Source: a virus
DNA: 23,102 nucleotides
Virus record (IMG/VR): IMGVR_UViG_3300006802_000608
Span: 1 to 23,102 of that record
Direction: 5' to 3' (one strand)
Below are positions 1 through 8,323 of this stretch, piece by piece (within the stretch, counting starts at the first letter, position 1; every line of letters starts with the position of its first letter). The position numbers and the translations under genes were made by a program. The notes beneath the pieces were generated by a model, which saw only the letters and a list, made by a program, of their open reading frames with translations, was not told the DNA's origin and did not search any database.

Positions 1-121
1 GATCCCGCGCCTCTTTCTCACGCGCTAATCGATCCTCGCGCTCTTGCTTTGCTTTCTGTCCCGCTAGATACGCAGGAACACCCCGCTCCGCGCCACGCGC
101 TAATTGTTTAAAAAAGTTCAT
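1..121 (-). CDS. Start of an unknown phage protein, cut by the window edge
   Basis: An ATG at 121 opens a frame that runs without a stop to the window edge (40 codons seen). The protein begins MNFFKQLARGAERG and then becomes highly charged, with alternating Lys/Arg/Glu/Asp that suggests a long helix or coiled coil. It starts 6 bases after the stop of the preceding repeat-rich protein, the usual spacing for this operon. A G-rich stretch (GGGGGTAA) lies roughly a dozen bases upstream as a weak ribosome site. Given its place after the tail genes it may be an internal virion or ejection protein, but that is only position. The rest of the gene lies outside the window. Confidence 0.6.
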   Translation of the reverse strand, partial: MNFFKQLARGAERGVPAYLAGQKAKQEREDRLAREKEARD

Positions 122-127
122 ATGCTA

Positions 128-1504
128 CTATTTACCCCCAAGGTAGGTCAAGAGTGCATTTAGGCCCGACTCCCATGGTTCAGGGCCAGGTGCTTGGCCT
201 GGATTTACGGCCGCAGGACTCAAGCGCCCAAGCGCCTGAGAGAATGCATTAAAGCCACCTAGACGTTGGTTGTAATCGATCTGACGATTCTGGTTATACA
301 GGTCAGCCATGCGCGCAAACTCATCAAATTGCTGACCGTATCCAGCACGCTGACGATCAAATTGACTTTGTGTGAGGGCATCCTGTAGCTGTGCTGCCGC
401 CGCCTCTCTCGCAAACCCACTCTGGCGCAGTTGGTCATTAAGCTGCGTCTGTTGTAACTGCCTGCCAAACTGACTTTGCTTGAGAGCATCTTGCAGTTGC
501 GTGCTGCTCAAATCCCTACCAAACTGTGATTGCTTAAACTGATCCAACAGTTGTGCCTGTGTTGCTTCGCGGCCAAACTGCCCCTGCATGAGGTTCTCTC
601 TTAACTGCGCTATAGCTGCATTGCGCCCAAATTCGCCCTGCTCTAACTGCTCCTCTAGCCCCATAGCCCCCATAAGCTCATTAAACCCTTGCTGGCGCGT
701 GGCTAACTCCCTCCCAAATTGGGAGCCACCCAACTGATCTTGAAGACCAAGAGCACCAAATAGCTCTTGCACTTGCTGGCTCCGCTGCGCCATGTCCCCC
801 TGACGCATCTGCTCTGAGAGGCCCACCTGCATAGGCAATAGCTGCATCGTCGCTTGCGTAGCGAGGTTCATTAGCTCATTGCGCTGACGCGATCCGAGGT
901 CTGCTCTGGCCTGATCCATGAGGCTGGAGTTGCCCAATCCTCTATTAGTCATCTGCTCTTCTTGCATGGACGTTTCCAGCCCCTGCTTGCGCTCCATCTC
1001 ATCCATAAGCGCTTGCAACTGCGGCAAGGTCTGCTGACCACTAAAATACGCATCCATGGCATTTTGCGTAGGTTGCGTATTATAAACCCCTGCTGTAGGC
1101 GTACTGGCAAGTGCAGTCAGGTTCGCATTTGAAGTAGGTGATGCACTTGGCATTGCTTGCGTAGGTGCTTGCTGTAGTCCTGCCAACGCTGCATTGGGAG
1201 CGTAAGGGTTAAATTGTGTTTGATTTTGTGGCGTATATGGATTGGAAGTGGGCGCAAATCCCGTTTGGCCCATAGAATAAGGCGAATAAGCCGTTTGACT
1301 GGTTTGCGTTACAGACGAGTTGACGGCGCCCGTGTTAGTAGGGCTATAGGCTGTCTGCTGTGTGGGCATCAATACATTGCCGCCGCGATCAGCGTTATAT
1401 TGACCAAAAGTAGGATTAAATCCTGCCCCACTATATCCTACGCCATTCTCTCCCGTGTTATTATTAGTTAGAAAGTTCGTCCATGTATCCGTTACTTCGC
1501 TCAT
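128..1504 (-). CDS. Gln-rich virion-type protein with 18-residue helical repeats (458 aa)
   Basis: No family is recognised. The first ~180 residues are rich in Asn, Thr, Pro, Gln and Tyr and look disordered. The remainder is helical and dominated by a repeat of about 18 residues whose core reads QSQFGR followed by a TQLQDAL-type segment. At least six copies are visible, from about 725 down to 345. Such regular Gln-rich helices fit a coiled-coil fibre, internal virion or DNA-ejection protein, and the position after the tail genes agrees; this is inference. The start chosen is the ATG at 1504, preceded by a near-perfect GGAGG with about 7 bases of spacing. The frame stays open upstream to a GTG at 1735 (77 more codons with protein-like composition), so a longer form is possible. 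Confidence 0.75.
   Translation of the reverse strand: MSEVTDTWTNFLTNNNTGENGVGYSGAGFNPTFGQYNADRGGNVLMPTQQTAYSPTNTGAVNSSVTQTSQTAYSPYSMGQTGFAPTSNPYTPQNQTQFNPYAPNAALAGLQQAPTQAMPSASPTSNANLTALASTPTAGVYNTQPTQNAMDAYFSGQQTLPQLQALMDEMERKQGLETSMQEEQMTNRGLGNSSLMDQARADLGSRQRNELMNLATQATMQLLPMQVGLSEQMRQGDMAQRSQQVQELFGALGLQDQLGGSQFGRELATRQQGFNELMGAMGLEEQLEQGEFGRNAAIAQLRENLMQGQFGREATQAQLLDQFKQSQFGRDLSSTQLQDALKQSQFGRQLQQTQLNDQLRQSGFAREAAAAQLQDALTQSQFDRQRAGYGQQFDEFARMADLYNQNRQIDYNQRLGGFNAFSQALGRLSPAAVNPGQAPGPEPWESGLNALLTYLGGK
345..725 (-). repeat. 54-bp coding repeats (18 residues each)
   Basis: Within the 458-aa protein the segment (L/F)KQSQFGR...TQLQDQ recurs every 18 residues in its clearest part. It appears as QFGREL, EFGRNA, QFGREA, QFGRDL, QFGRQL, GFAREA and QFDRQR in order. 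At DNA level the copies are diverged, so this is an old array under protein-level constraint rather than a recent expansion. Confidence 0.7.
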
Positions 1505-1841
1505 GTCACTTCCTCCAGTATTGTCATCATTGGCGGTAAAGTTATTGGTGCCGTTAAATACTTTTATCTGTTCCCCACTAGGTACAAATGATACATTTAT
1601 TCTTCCACCACCATATAGGGTTGTTAAAGACTCATCATCTAACGGATCACCATAATAATACTCATATCTACGGTTTAAGTCTTCTTTGCTATCCCGAAAA
1701 GACCCACCAAGGTCAGCAAAATTTACAGTAAACACGTTTCCCGCCTAAAAATGATCGACCTACAGGCGCTTGCATGTTGGTCATCAGCGCTGCAACCTCT
1801 TGAGGACTCAAGCCAAATTGCAGACTCGGCAAAGCCTACCA
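1505..1841 (-). other. Coding-like stretch with a broken frame between two genes
   Basis: This 338-bp gap is large for so compact an operon and both halves look coding. From a TTG at 1832 a 39-residue frame begins MPSLQFGLSPQEVAALM and stops at 1713. A second frame starts at GTG 1735 and runs in frame into the 458-aa protein. They overlap by 23 bases in different frames. Dropping a single base near 1736 would fuse them into one continuous N-terminal extension with the junction FLGGK-VFTVNFADLGG. Dropping one base of the GG at about 1834 would attach the ATG that overlaps the previous stop (TAATG at 1842). Options are two sequencing indels, a genuine double frameshift, recoding, or a tiny separate gene. 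The motif EVAALM resembles repeats of the preceding protein. Confidence 0.5.
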
Positions 1842-3722
1842 TTACTTTATCTTTCTAATAGGCTCACTTGAAACATTGGCCTCATCAATGTCAGCTTGTG
1901 TGATGGGAGGCAGTGCTTCCCCTGTTACATATCCACTTAATATGCCCAAATCGATCTTAGGAAAACCGCCAGCCTGACCCTGAAATCCTACCGTCCCACC
2001 ACGCCTCTGAAACTCATCTTCTCTATGCCGTTCAGCCCATGTGGATAAGACAGCGAGGAAGTTCTCTGCACCCTCAGATTTTCTGATAGCATCCACTATG
2101 CGCGGGTTAGAGGGGATCACCTCTCCCTGCACTATCACATCGCGGCCATTCATCCAATCGTCAAATTGCACAGCGGTCATGCCTCTGGCGTCTACACCTG
2201 TATTGGTAGTAATATAGTCGCGTAACGAAGCGGGGATAAGGTTTGCCTGACCCATAAGCTGTGGGTTCTCATTAACAAACCGCTCTATGCCCTCTACTGG
2301 ACTCACGCGCTCTTGATTGCCAGCACCGCCACCTCCTCCAGCACCTGCGCCACCAGCACTACCTCCACCCGCTACAGCGCCCATCTGCATATTAGGCAAT
2401 GTGTATGCCTCTGCCGCCATCCCTGGCCCCATTGTCGCCTCTCGTTCATATGCGGAGAGCGAAGGGGGAGGTGCTGCATCCCGCTCCATCTGACCATATG
2501 CCGCAAATGCATCGCGGGGGTCAAAAGCCGCTTCACGAGCATAAACGCTTGTATCAGGTCGCTCTAATAGTTCATATGCCGCCAATGCCGCATCTCTTTC
2601 ACTTAAAGGCGATCTATCGTATGTATTCTCTCTACTAAAGGTAGAGGGGTCCATATTACGCCATAGATCTGCATCGAAGGTCATCTCCTGTTCTGGACGA
2701 TTGAGATAAGGCAAAGCACCCTGTGTACCCATCATCATCGCTTGGGGATCAATTGGCTCTTCGGTGGCCACTGCGCCATAAGGCAACTGCCCTTGCGTAG
2801 CTCCCATTAATGCGGCTAGATCTAACTCATTATCTGTGCTAGTCGCGCCATAAGGCAACTGCCCTTGAGTTCCTGCCATAAGGGCAGCTAAATCTACATC
2901 GTTATCTGTGCTAGTCGCGCCATAGGGAAGCTGACCCTGTGTGCCCATCATCAAGGCGGCTATGTCTAACTCATTATCTGTGCTAGTCGCCCCATAGGGC
3001 AACTGACCCTGTGTACCCATCATTAGAGCGGCTATATCCCTATCTTCATCTGTCTTCTGTGGGGGTAATTGTCCAACAGATCGCCATGCATCTGCATCAA
3101 AAATAAAGTCCCTCTCATCATCTGTGCTAGTCACCCCATAGGGCAACTGACCTTGTGTGCCCATCATCAGGGCGGATATATCCCTCTCATCATCTGTCTT
3201 CTGTGGGGGTAATTGTCCAACAGATTTCCATGCATCCGCATCAAAGGTAAAGTCTCTCTCATCGTCTACAGTAGGAGGACTTTTCATAACAGGTCCGACC
3301 ATATAGCCAGGAGGAGGAACCCATGGACCAACGGGAGGAGGAGGAGGAGGAGGAGGCCCCTTTCCCTCAGGGTCTAATATCTCAGGAGCTTCAAAACTTA
3401 CAAAGTCAGAGAGGGGGTCAAAAGAAGTCCTCTGCCTATTAGTATGCTGCGGTTGAAACATAGGAGAGACAAACATAGTCTCAGGACGATTGGCCTCTTG
3501 CGTCATGAATTGATGCGCGCCACCCAAGAGAGAGGGCAGGTATCGTGATTCATTCTCCATACGCCACTTCATCACCGCATTCTGAAAGCGCGCATTATTA
3601 ACAGCTTCACGCGCCAACAGCTTCATGGCGTTATCCCAATCTTTACCTTCCCACTCTTCAGGTAGTCCTAATCCATCATCCGATTCTTCAGGTGCTGGTG
3701 GATCATCTACGTATTCAGCCAT
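1842..3722 (-). CDS. Large repeat protein with polyproline run and 24-residue modules (626 aa)
   Basis: Function unknown. It has an acidic N-terminus (AEYVDDPPAPEESDD), then a helical stretch, then eight prolines in a row (about residue 125) encoded by a GGA/GGN run near 3330-3360. Eight or so 24-residue modules follow, in which FDADAW..GQLPPQK units alternate with ALMMGTQGQLPYG units. Next come shorter Ala/Tyr/Arg motifs (AAYE, AAFDPRDAFAAYG), a Gly/Ala-rich linker, and a more globular C-terminal ~150 residues ending PIRKIK. It could be a disordered internal virion or tail-associated protein, judged only by position after the tail genes. The start is the ATG at 3722, with GAGGTG six bases upstream, overlapping the end of the previous gene by 8 bases. 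An upstream in-frame ATG at 3755 is less likely. Confidence 0.75.
   Translation of the reverse strand: MAEYVDDPPAPEESDDGLGLPEEWEGKDWDNAMKLLAREAVNNARFQNAVMKWRMENESRYLPSLLGGAHQFMTQEANRPETMFVSPMFQPQHTNRQRTSFDPLSDFVSFEAPEILDPEGKGPPPPPPPPVGPWVPPPGYMVGPVMKSPPTVDDERDFTFDADAWKSVGQLPPQKTDDERDISALMMGTQGQLPYGVTSTDDERDFIFDADAWRSVGQLPPQKTDEDRDIAALMMGTQGQLPYGATSTDNELDIAALMMGTQGQLPYGATSTDNDVDLAALMAGTQGQLPYGATSTDNELDLAALMGATQGQLPYGAVATEEPIDPQAMMMGTQGALPYLNRPEQEMTFDADLWRNMDPSTFSRENTYDRSPLSERDAALAAYELLERPDTSVYAREAAFDPRDAFAAYGQMERDAAPPPSLSAYEREATMGPGMAAEAYTLPNMQMGAVAGGGSAGGAGAGGGGGAGNQERVSPVEGIERFVNENPQLMGQANLIPASLRDYITTNTGVDARGMTAVQFDDWMNGRDVIVQGEVIPSNPRIVDAIRKSEGAENFLAVLSTWAERHREDEFQRRGGTVGFQGQAGGFPKIDLGILSGYVTGEALPPITQADIDEANVSSEPIRKIK
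2700..3270 (-). repeat. 72-bp tandem coding repeats arranged as 144-bp pairs
   Basis: The phrase tatctgtgctagtc recurs at 2831, 2903 and 2975, exactly 72 bp apart. The phrase tgtcttctgtgggggtaatt recurs at 3051 and 3195, exactly 144 bp apart. Each 72-bp unit encodes 24 residues. Reading in the direction of translation the order is A, B, A, B, then at least three more B-type units and a diverged last one, where A carries FDADAW..GQLPPQK and B carries ALMMGTQGQLPYG. Near-identity between B units suggests recent duplication by slippage or unequal recombination. Confidence 0.9.
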
Positions 3723-4104
3723 TACTACCACCTCTCCTGCGACGATTCCACTCATTTATATCTTGATAAACACTTCTTCCCTGCAAAGACGAAGGGTATG
3801 ATTGATAGTTATTACCTCCATAGTCACTACTTACAGTCCATCCTGACCCATAATATGGATCAGAAGCATACATATCCTCCGATCTATCAGGGATATTATT
3901 CCAATAAGTAAATACCTGCCCTGCGTCATCCATCCAATGTGGAATACCACCAATCATAGCATTGGACCCTTGCCTCATCGCCATTTCTAAGTTAGGCGGT
4001 ATTTCCATGTGGCTAGGGTAATAAGCTCGGTCAGGCATTCGTGTGGGGGGCCTTTGCGCGCCAGCACCCTGCGAAGGTGTATCTCTAAAATCATTATTTG
4101 GCAT
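3715..4104 (-). CDS. Unknown small protein, Tyr/Asn/Pro-rich (129 aa)
   Basis: It is not recognised. The ATG at 4104 has a good ribosome site (AGGAGAG, 7 bases upstream) and lies 12 bases after the stop of the beta-propeller-like tail protein. The protein is rich in Tyr, Asn, Ser, Pro and Met, has few hydrophobic core segments, and ends in a basic tail (NRRRRGGSNG). There is a short more ordered part around GGIPHWMDDAGQVFTYW. It overlaps the next gene by 8 bases, so the two are probably translated together. A virion-associated role is possible from position only. Confidence 0.75.
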   Translation of the reverse strand: MPNNDFRDTPSQGAGAQRPPTRMPDRAYYPSHMEIPPNLEMAMRQGSNAMIGGIPHWMDDAGQVFTYWNNIPDRSEDMYASDPYYGSGWTVSSDYGGNNYQSYPSSLQGRSVYQDINEWNRRRRGGSNG

Positions 4105-4116
4105 TGCTATACTCTC

Positions 4117-5655
4117 CTATGCAACAGGTTGTTCTGCACGTAACCTATGTTCCAAGTGGTATCCATTAACCTTAAACCACTGATTAGCGCCCGTAGTCTC
4201 AAAGGTTAACCTACAATAATATCCCCGATTTGCTTTAGTCAAACGAAAATGCGCTCCGCGTTGCTCTGCTCCACCAAATAAAGCAGCACCCCATTCACCC
4301 ACGCCCCATCCATCGCTAACGCCTCCAGCCGTTGATGTTAGCGTCTCACCACCCAGGCCAGGCAGGTCTTTGCGCCCCAAAGATATCTTTAATGTCAAGG
4401 GATACGAGCCGTTAGTGAGAAAATCAGCAAAGACGCGATTATATCGTTTCATCCAACCTAAGCGACCTTGCGTGTGACTTGGCGTGACAATGCGCCCTGT
4501 GTAATTGGTGTTGTCCCACGCATCACCTGAGTGCATCTGTAGCACCTTACCTGTCGTTGTGCCCACCACTTGCACATCTTCGCCCGATTTACGCCATATG
4601 GTCCCACACAATATGTTTGCTCTATTGTGCCGCGTGTATCGCAGCCTATTGCGGCCTAAGCCCGTGTTGCAGATGACGCCCTCTGAAGGCGTTGAGCCTG
4701 TCGTGCCATATTGATACCAATACTCGTCCCGTGCTTCATTATATATCGACCACGCCGTAGATTGGGTAGGTAGGTTCCTGCGGTCTAAGATAGGCTTAAT
4801 GGCATCGGAGATGTTATCAACATAGAAGCCACCCGTAGATGACGTAGCAAAGATACCCCCAATACCGTTGTCTGACGCAAACATACAGATGCCGCCGCGC
4901 GCTTCAGCTATAGTCCCATGCGACATAGTGCCAATACGCGAGGACACCTCCCTAACCGCTGTAGAGGCTAGGTTAGTAGAGGGAAGCAGTCGTAAGATCT
5001 TACGCCGCTTAAAGATCATTAAGTTACCCATAAACACCGATAAGCCCGTTATATCGCCAGAGCCTCGGTCTATTTGTATGGACCCCCCATCAGGAGCGGC
5101 CCACACCTCCGCATCGTTGACCTTAGAATAAAATAGGGTATCGCCCGTTGCTAACCACCACCTGCCCCCCCAACTGATGCCATACTTACCCGTGGCGGGG
5201 GGTGATCCACCCAAAGCAGAGACACCCGCTCCGCTAGTATACTTCTGCGGTGCGTCTACGCCGTTAGAGAGCAAGAGTAAGTTAGCCGCCGTAGTAGCAC
5301 CGTAAAACATACCACCAAACCAACGCGCATCGGCCCCTGTATTGAAGCCCGTGCCGCCTGTCGATTGAGAGAAGTCGGTCCCTGTAGACTCATATATCTT
5401 ACCATCCGCAGCGGTGCCTATCAGCCGCAACCCTTCATCGTAATCAAAGAGGCCCGTAACGCGTGCATTGCCTAACGTAGTCGTTCCAATCTGCGTAGCA
5501 CCTCTCATCTTCTCAGGCTCTGAGGTGTCTTTAGTATACACTATATTGAGCATCTCCCACAGGGCCTGTGAGTCAAACTCAGGGTTGGACTGATTGAGCC
5601 TCCTATCAATGCCATGCCCTATCTGATAGTGCATATCATATTGCCAGCGGCTCAT
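4117..5655 (-). CDS. Tail protein, beta-propeller-like (tail hub/nozzle type, 512 aa)
   Basis: The protein consists of repeated short beta-rich blades. Examples are GLFDYDEGLRLIGTAADGKIYES, ISWGGRWWLATGDTLFYS, ITGLSVFMGNLMIFKRRKILRL and ICMFASDNGIGGIFATSS. These give the pattern of hydrophobic strand, turn and strand typical of the propeller-type tail proteins of short-tailed phages (compare P22 gp10 and T7 gp12). Its length of about 500 residues fits that group. The C-terminal part is a beta-sandwich-like region ending YYCRLTFETTGANQWFKVNGYHLEHR. The ATG overlaps the stop of the connector-like gene (TAATG), which matches the usual order of adaptor followed by nozzle. It probably forms the tail tube or nozzle through which DNA leaves. 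The fold assignment is by pattern, not by search. Confidence 0.65.
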   Translation of the reverse strand: MSRWQYDMHYQIGHGIDRRLNQSNPEFDSQALWEMLNIVYTKDTSEPEKMRGATQIGTTTLGNARVTGLFDYDEGLRLIGTAADGKIYESTGTDFSQSTGGTGFNTGADARWFGGMFYGATTAANLLLLSNGVDAPQKYTSGAGVSALGGSPPATGKYGISWGGRWWLATGDTLFYSKVNDAEVWAAPDGGSIQIDRGSGDITGLSVFMGNLMIFKRRKILRLLPSTNLASTAVREVSSRIGTMSHGTIAEARGGICMFASDNGIGGIFATSSTGGFYVDNISDAIKPILDRRNLPTQSTAWSIYNEARDEYWYQYGTTGSTPSEGVICNTGLGRNRLRYTRHNRANILCGTIWRKSGEDVQVVGTTTGKVLQMHSGDAWDNTNYTGRIVTPSHTQGRLGWMKRYNRVFADFLTNGSYPLTLKISLGRKDLPGLGGETLTSTAGGVSDGWGVGEWGAALFGGAEQRGAHFRLTKANRGYYCRLTFETTGANQWFKVNGYHLEHRLRAEQPVA

Positions 5656-6695
5656 TACCGAACGGCTCCTTTGGAGTCAAACCACAAACCACTCCGCGTA
5701 GGCATAGTAACGCCATAATCTCTGCGGTAGGTGTTAATAGAGAAACCCGCGTCAATCTCTTGACGGTTCTCGCGGCGCATCAGATGGCCAATAGCCGCTT
5801 GGTAGCGTTGCTCATACAGTGATGCCCTATCGTAGTCTTCATCGTAGACACAGGCAGCAACCTTGACTCGATGCGAAACGGCCTGATAGGCAATGCCAGG
5901 CGCATCACCGCCAAAGAGGTTCGTGCCAAACGTAGTGTTTTCGCCAATAAGCTCTTTATACCATATATCTACCAGATACTGCTCGGTGGGAAAAGGCCAT
6001 AACAACAGACGTTTGTTCTCGTCCGCATCATTGGATATTAGGGTAGCAAGGCGAGGACGCCCACTGGTATTCCTATGCAAATCGCCGCCTGAAGCGTTAA
6101 GTATAGTCTGTAAGTTAACGTAGTCTATCTGGTTATTCGGGGTAACGCCTGTCAGTCCTTGCGACCATGAGCTTGCGTCACCAAATGTAATATGCTTGAC
6201 CTCATCAATGTCAGTGGTAACCGATAGGTCGTAGGTGTCTTGAAATATGCGATAGCCTGCTGCTGTGCTGGTTGTCCCTACATAGACGCGTGATCCCGTA
6301 GCAGCAGAGATACCTAACGTAAGCGTGTCTGGCGAGGAGTCGGTGTCTACTGCGGCGATGGGATAAGACACATTATCGCCCGTAACCCTAAACCACATAT
6401 CGGTGGTAGCGCCAGTAAAAGAGTCTGCATCCACCGCAGTACTTGTAACAGAGGTGACCGTAGCTGATCCGTTGGTGACCGCCGCTTTATCCGTAGTTAT
6501 ATCAGCCGCCGTTAAGATGTTAACATGTTTAAGCGCCCACCTGAAGTCACCGTAGGTCATAATCTCTTCTACGGTGTCGTTAGCTTCTTCTATCATCCGT
6601 TGCTGAAGGATATTTAACGCCGTGAATGAAGTAATCTCAGGCTCACCTATCTCTTTTAATCCCTCATTAATTATGGTACCCAGTGTCTTTGCCAT
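5655..6695 (-). CDS. Head-to-tail adaptor / tail tubular A-like protein (346 aa)
   Basis: The N-terminal ~60 residues (LGTIINEGLKEIGEPEITSFTALNILQQRMIEEANDTVEEIM) are helical. A Ser/Thr-rich beta domain follows (about 65-160), then the segment GRPRLATLISND..KRLLLWPFPTEQYLVDIWYKE. That pairing of a GRPR stretch with LWPxP and aromatic strands is typical of the connector/tail tubular proteins of podovirus-like phages. The C-terminus is helical (AYQAVSHRVKVAACVYDEDYDRASLYEQRYQ). It sits immediately before the propeller-like tail protein with a TAATG overlap and would form the ring between portal and nozzle. The ATG at 6695 also overlaps the stop of the gene before it. The exact family is not certain. 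Confidence 0.6.
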   Translation of the reverse strand: MAKTLGTIINEGLKEIGEPEITSFTALNILQQRMIEEANDTVEEIMTYGDFRWALKHVNILTAADITTDKAAVTNGSATVTSVTSTAVDADSFTGATTDMWFRVTGDNVSYPIAAVDTDSSPDTLTLGISAATGSRVYVGTTSTAAGYRIFQDTYDLSVTTDIDEVKHITFGDASSWSQGLTGVTPNNQIDYVNLQTILNASGGDLHRNTSGRPRLATLISNDADENKRLLLWPFPTEQYLVDIWYKELIGENTTFGTNLFGGDAPGIAYQAVSHRVKVAACVYDEDYDRASLYEQRYQAAIGHLMRRENRQEIDAGFSINTYRRDYGVTMPTRSGLWFDSKGAVR

Positions 6696-7132
6696 TAGGT
6701 AATCCTATCTATAAAATATCCCATAACAGTCATGTAGATATCATCGTCCGTGGTTTTGGCGTTAATATATACCCCTTCGTTAACTACAATATTAAGAGGC
6801 AATAAAACCAACTGATCTCCTTGGACTACGGCTGTCTGAAAAAGCACTTTACTTGGCGTGGTGTCCGAATCGCTTGCCGCCTCGTAAACCACCAATATAG
6901 CATCTACCGTAGAAGATACTTGCTTATCTGCCTTAGCTATGATGCCCGTAATGACAAACTGCTTGCCAGCAACAATGCGATAGAAATTGTATGCCGTATC
7001 TGGCTCGGCTAGCTCTTTAAATATAGTTTGGTCATAGCTGACGGGCGAGGTAACCAACTGACCTAACGAGGTTACTATAGCACCATGCCGCGTGCCTCTG
7101 CCTCCATCTTTTATGACAATAGGTTGAGCCAT
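6695..7132 (-). CDS. Small beta-rich structural-type protein with Asp-Gly/Gly motif, copy 3 (145 aa)
   Basis: It begins MAQPIVIKDGGRGTRHGAIV, the third consecutive protein in this region that opens with an I-x-D-G-x-G-x-G type motif. The rest is beta-strand-rich (FVITGIIAKADKQ, AILVVYEAA, QLVLLPLNIVV, VYINAKTTDDDIYMTVMGYF), a compact jelly-roll-like composition without catalytic motifs. It is the shortest of the three. The start at 7132 overlaps the stop of copy 2 (TAATG) and its own stop overlaps the connector-like gene. A minor virion or receptor-contact role is possible, but nothing in the sequence proves it. Confidence 0.7.
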   Translation of the reverse strand: MAQPIVIKDGGRGTRHGAIVTSLGQLVTSPVSYDQTIFKELAEPDTAYNFYRIVAGKQFVITGIIAKADKQVSSTVDAILVVYEAASDSDTTPSKVLFQTAVVQGDQLVLLPLNIVVNEGVYINAKTTDDDIYMTVMGYFIDRIT

Positions 7133-7713
7133 TAAATCATTATAAAGGTAACACGAGCATACGCTAACCCGCTTGTATGATCGCTGACGATACGCACTTC
7201 AAACGTATCGTTCAATCCCAAGATTATTGAACCCTGTTTGTTGTATACAATACTATCGCCCTCGTCTTTTACATAATATCGATCTAATTCTGTAAACGTA
7301 CCTGCCATAGTTGGGTTATTGTCATAGCAAGTAACAGAAGCCACCTTATTAGAGAAAGCGGTTGTGTTTACGGGGGTAACCACTGTACCTCCACTGGAAA
7401 AAGTGCGGCCAAAGCCAAGCTCAAACCGTGTAGCAGCGGCTGGCAGTGCTGTGCCTCCCGCCTGATCTAAAAATTGCAAACGAACAAAAGTGACCGCCAA
7501 ATTTTTAGTTGTATCATTGTTCTTAATATGCAAGATTGTGTGCGTGCTGTTGTTGACGCTAGCAAAGTCTCCAATAACTTGATAGGCGTTTTGCTCAACC
7601 CTAGCTACGTGATGCTGTAGTTCTTGCGACTCAGCGACTACAAGCATTTGTCCTTCATCGTCAACTTTGGCTAACTTACCTGAGCCACCGCCATCTTCAA
7701 TTGTTAAAGCCAT
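7132..7713 (-). CDS. Beta-rich structural-type protein with Asp-Gly/Gly motif, copy 2 (193 aa)
   Basis: The N-terminus reads MALTIEDGGGSGKLAKVDDEGQM and aligns by eye with copies 1 and 3. After a short linker the body is beta-rich and shares with copy 1 the phrase IxxKNNDTxKNL (here HILHIKNNDTTKNLAVT; copy 1 has VIYLKNNDTKNLIIT), so the two are true paralogues. Charged and aromatic turns near the end (TELDRYYVKDEGDS) are followed by a strand-rich C-terminus (YARVTFIMI). A clear ribosome site (AAAGGAA) precedes the ATG at 7713. Small paired proteins with this N-terminal pattern occur between head and tail genes of some phages; their job is not established to my knowledge. Confidence 0.75.
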   Translation of the reverse strand: MALTIEDGGGSGKLAKVDDEGQMLVVAESQELQHHVARVEQNAYQVIGDFASVNNSTHTILHIKNNDTTKNLAVTFVRLQFLDQAGGTALPAAATRFELGFGRTFSSGGTVVTPVNTTAFSNKVASVTCYDNNPTMAGTFTELDRYYVKDEGDSIVYNKQGSIILGLNDTFEVRIVSDHTSGLAYARVTFIMI

Positions 7714-7736
7714 GTTATACGTTCCTTTTACCTATG

Positions 7737-8321
7737 CTATTTTAAATAGCAGATAAGCGCCGCGTAAACGGAGAGCGATGTATTAGAAGAAGTTTGTGGA
7801 TCTATCTTTACGCCTATGGTTGACCCAAATGGAATAACCTCATCTATTGAGGAAAAGAGTCTACCGCTTAACCCTTGAAACAGCAAAAGGTGGTCAGTGC
7901 CGTTTGTCATTGTAGCCCCTGTAGCTCCCTTGTATACATCAGCATTTAACGTCTTATTTAACCCATAATTGCGATTGGAATTAATAGCTACAGCCGTTTT
8001 ATTGTCAACAATAGTGCCTGTCGTAGGATTACGCACTACAGTGACACGAGCAATGTCAGAGCTTGTGCCATTGGTAGGTCCTAAGCCAACAGCAATAGCC
8101 GTAATAATTAGATTTTTAGTATCGTTGTTTTTTAGATAAATTACAGGCGTTTCTGCGTCATTAGTAAGCGTTATCGCGCCTGTATTAATGTTATACGCAT
8201 TCCCTATCGTGTTAATTTCTATTGACTCTTCTACCGATATGGCACGTACGTGCAAATCATTTTTTTCGTCTACTTCAGCAAGAAACCCTCGCCCTTTTCC
8301 ATCTCTAATCATATCAGGCAT
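7737..8321 (-). CDS. Beta-rich structural-type protein with Asp-Gly/Gly motif, copy 1 (194 aa)
   Basis: It begins MPDMIRDGKGRGFLAEVDEKND, matching the same I-x-D-G-x-G-x-G..A-x-V-D plan as the next protein. It is almost the same length (194 against 193) and shares LKNNDTKNLIIT. The C-terminal half has the strand pattern FGSTIGVKIDPQ and LSVYAALICYL, comparable to FEVRIVSDHTSGLAYARVTF in copy 2. So the pair arose by tandem duplication and then diverged strongly. It starts 2 bases after the stop of the 55-aa gene (TAATAATG). No signal peptide or membrane segment is seen. Probably a virion component; this is inference from context. Confidence 0.75.
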   Translation of the reverse strand: MPDMIRDGKGRGFLAEVDEKNDLHVRAISVEESIEINTIGNAYNINTGAITLTNDAETPVIYLKNNDTKNLIITAIAVGLGPTNGTSSDIARVTVVRNPTTGTIVDNKTAVAINSNRNYGLNKTLNADVYKGATGATMTNGTDHLLLFQGLSGRLFSSIDEVIPFGSTIGVKIDPQTSSNTSLSVYAALICYLK

Positions 8322-8323
8322 TA

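Noticed and set aside
3330-3360. GGA repeat as a regulatory or ribosome-site cluster
   Set aside because: It is in frame inside the 626-aa gene and encodes the eight-proline run, which explains it as coding sequence.
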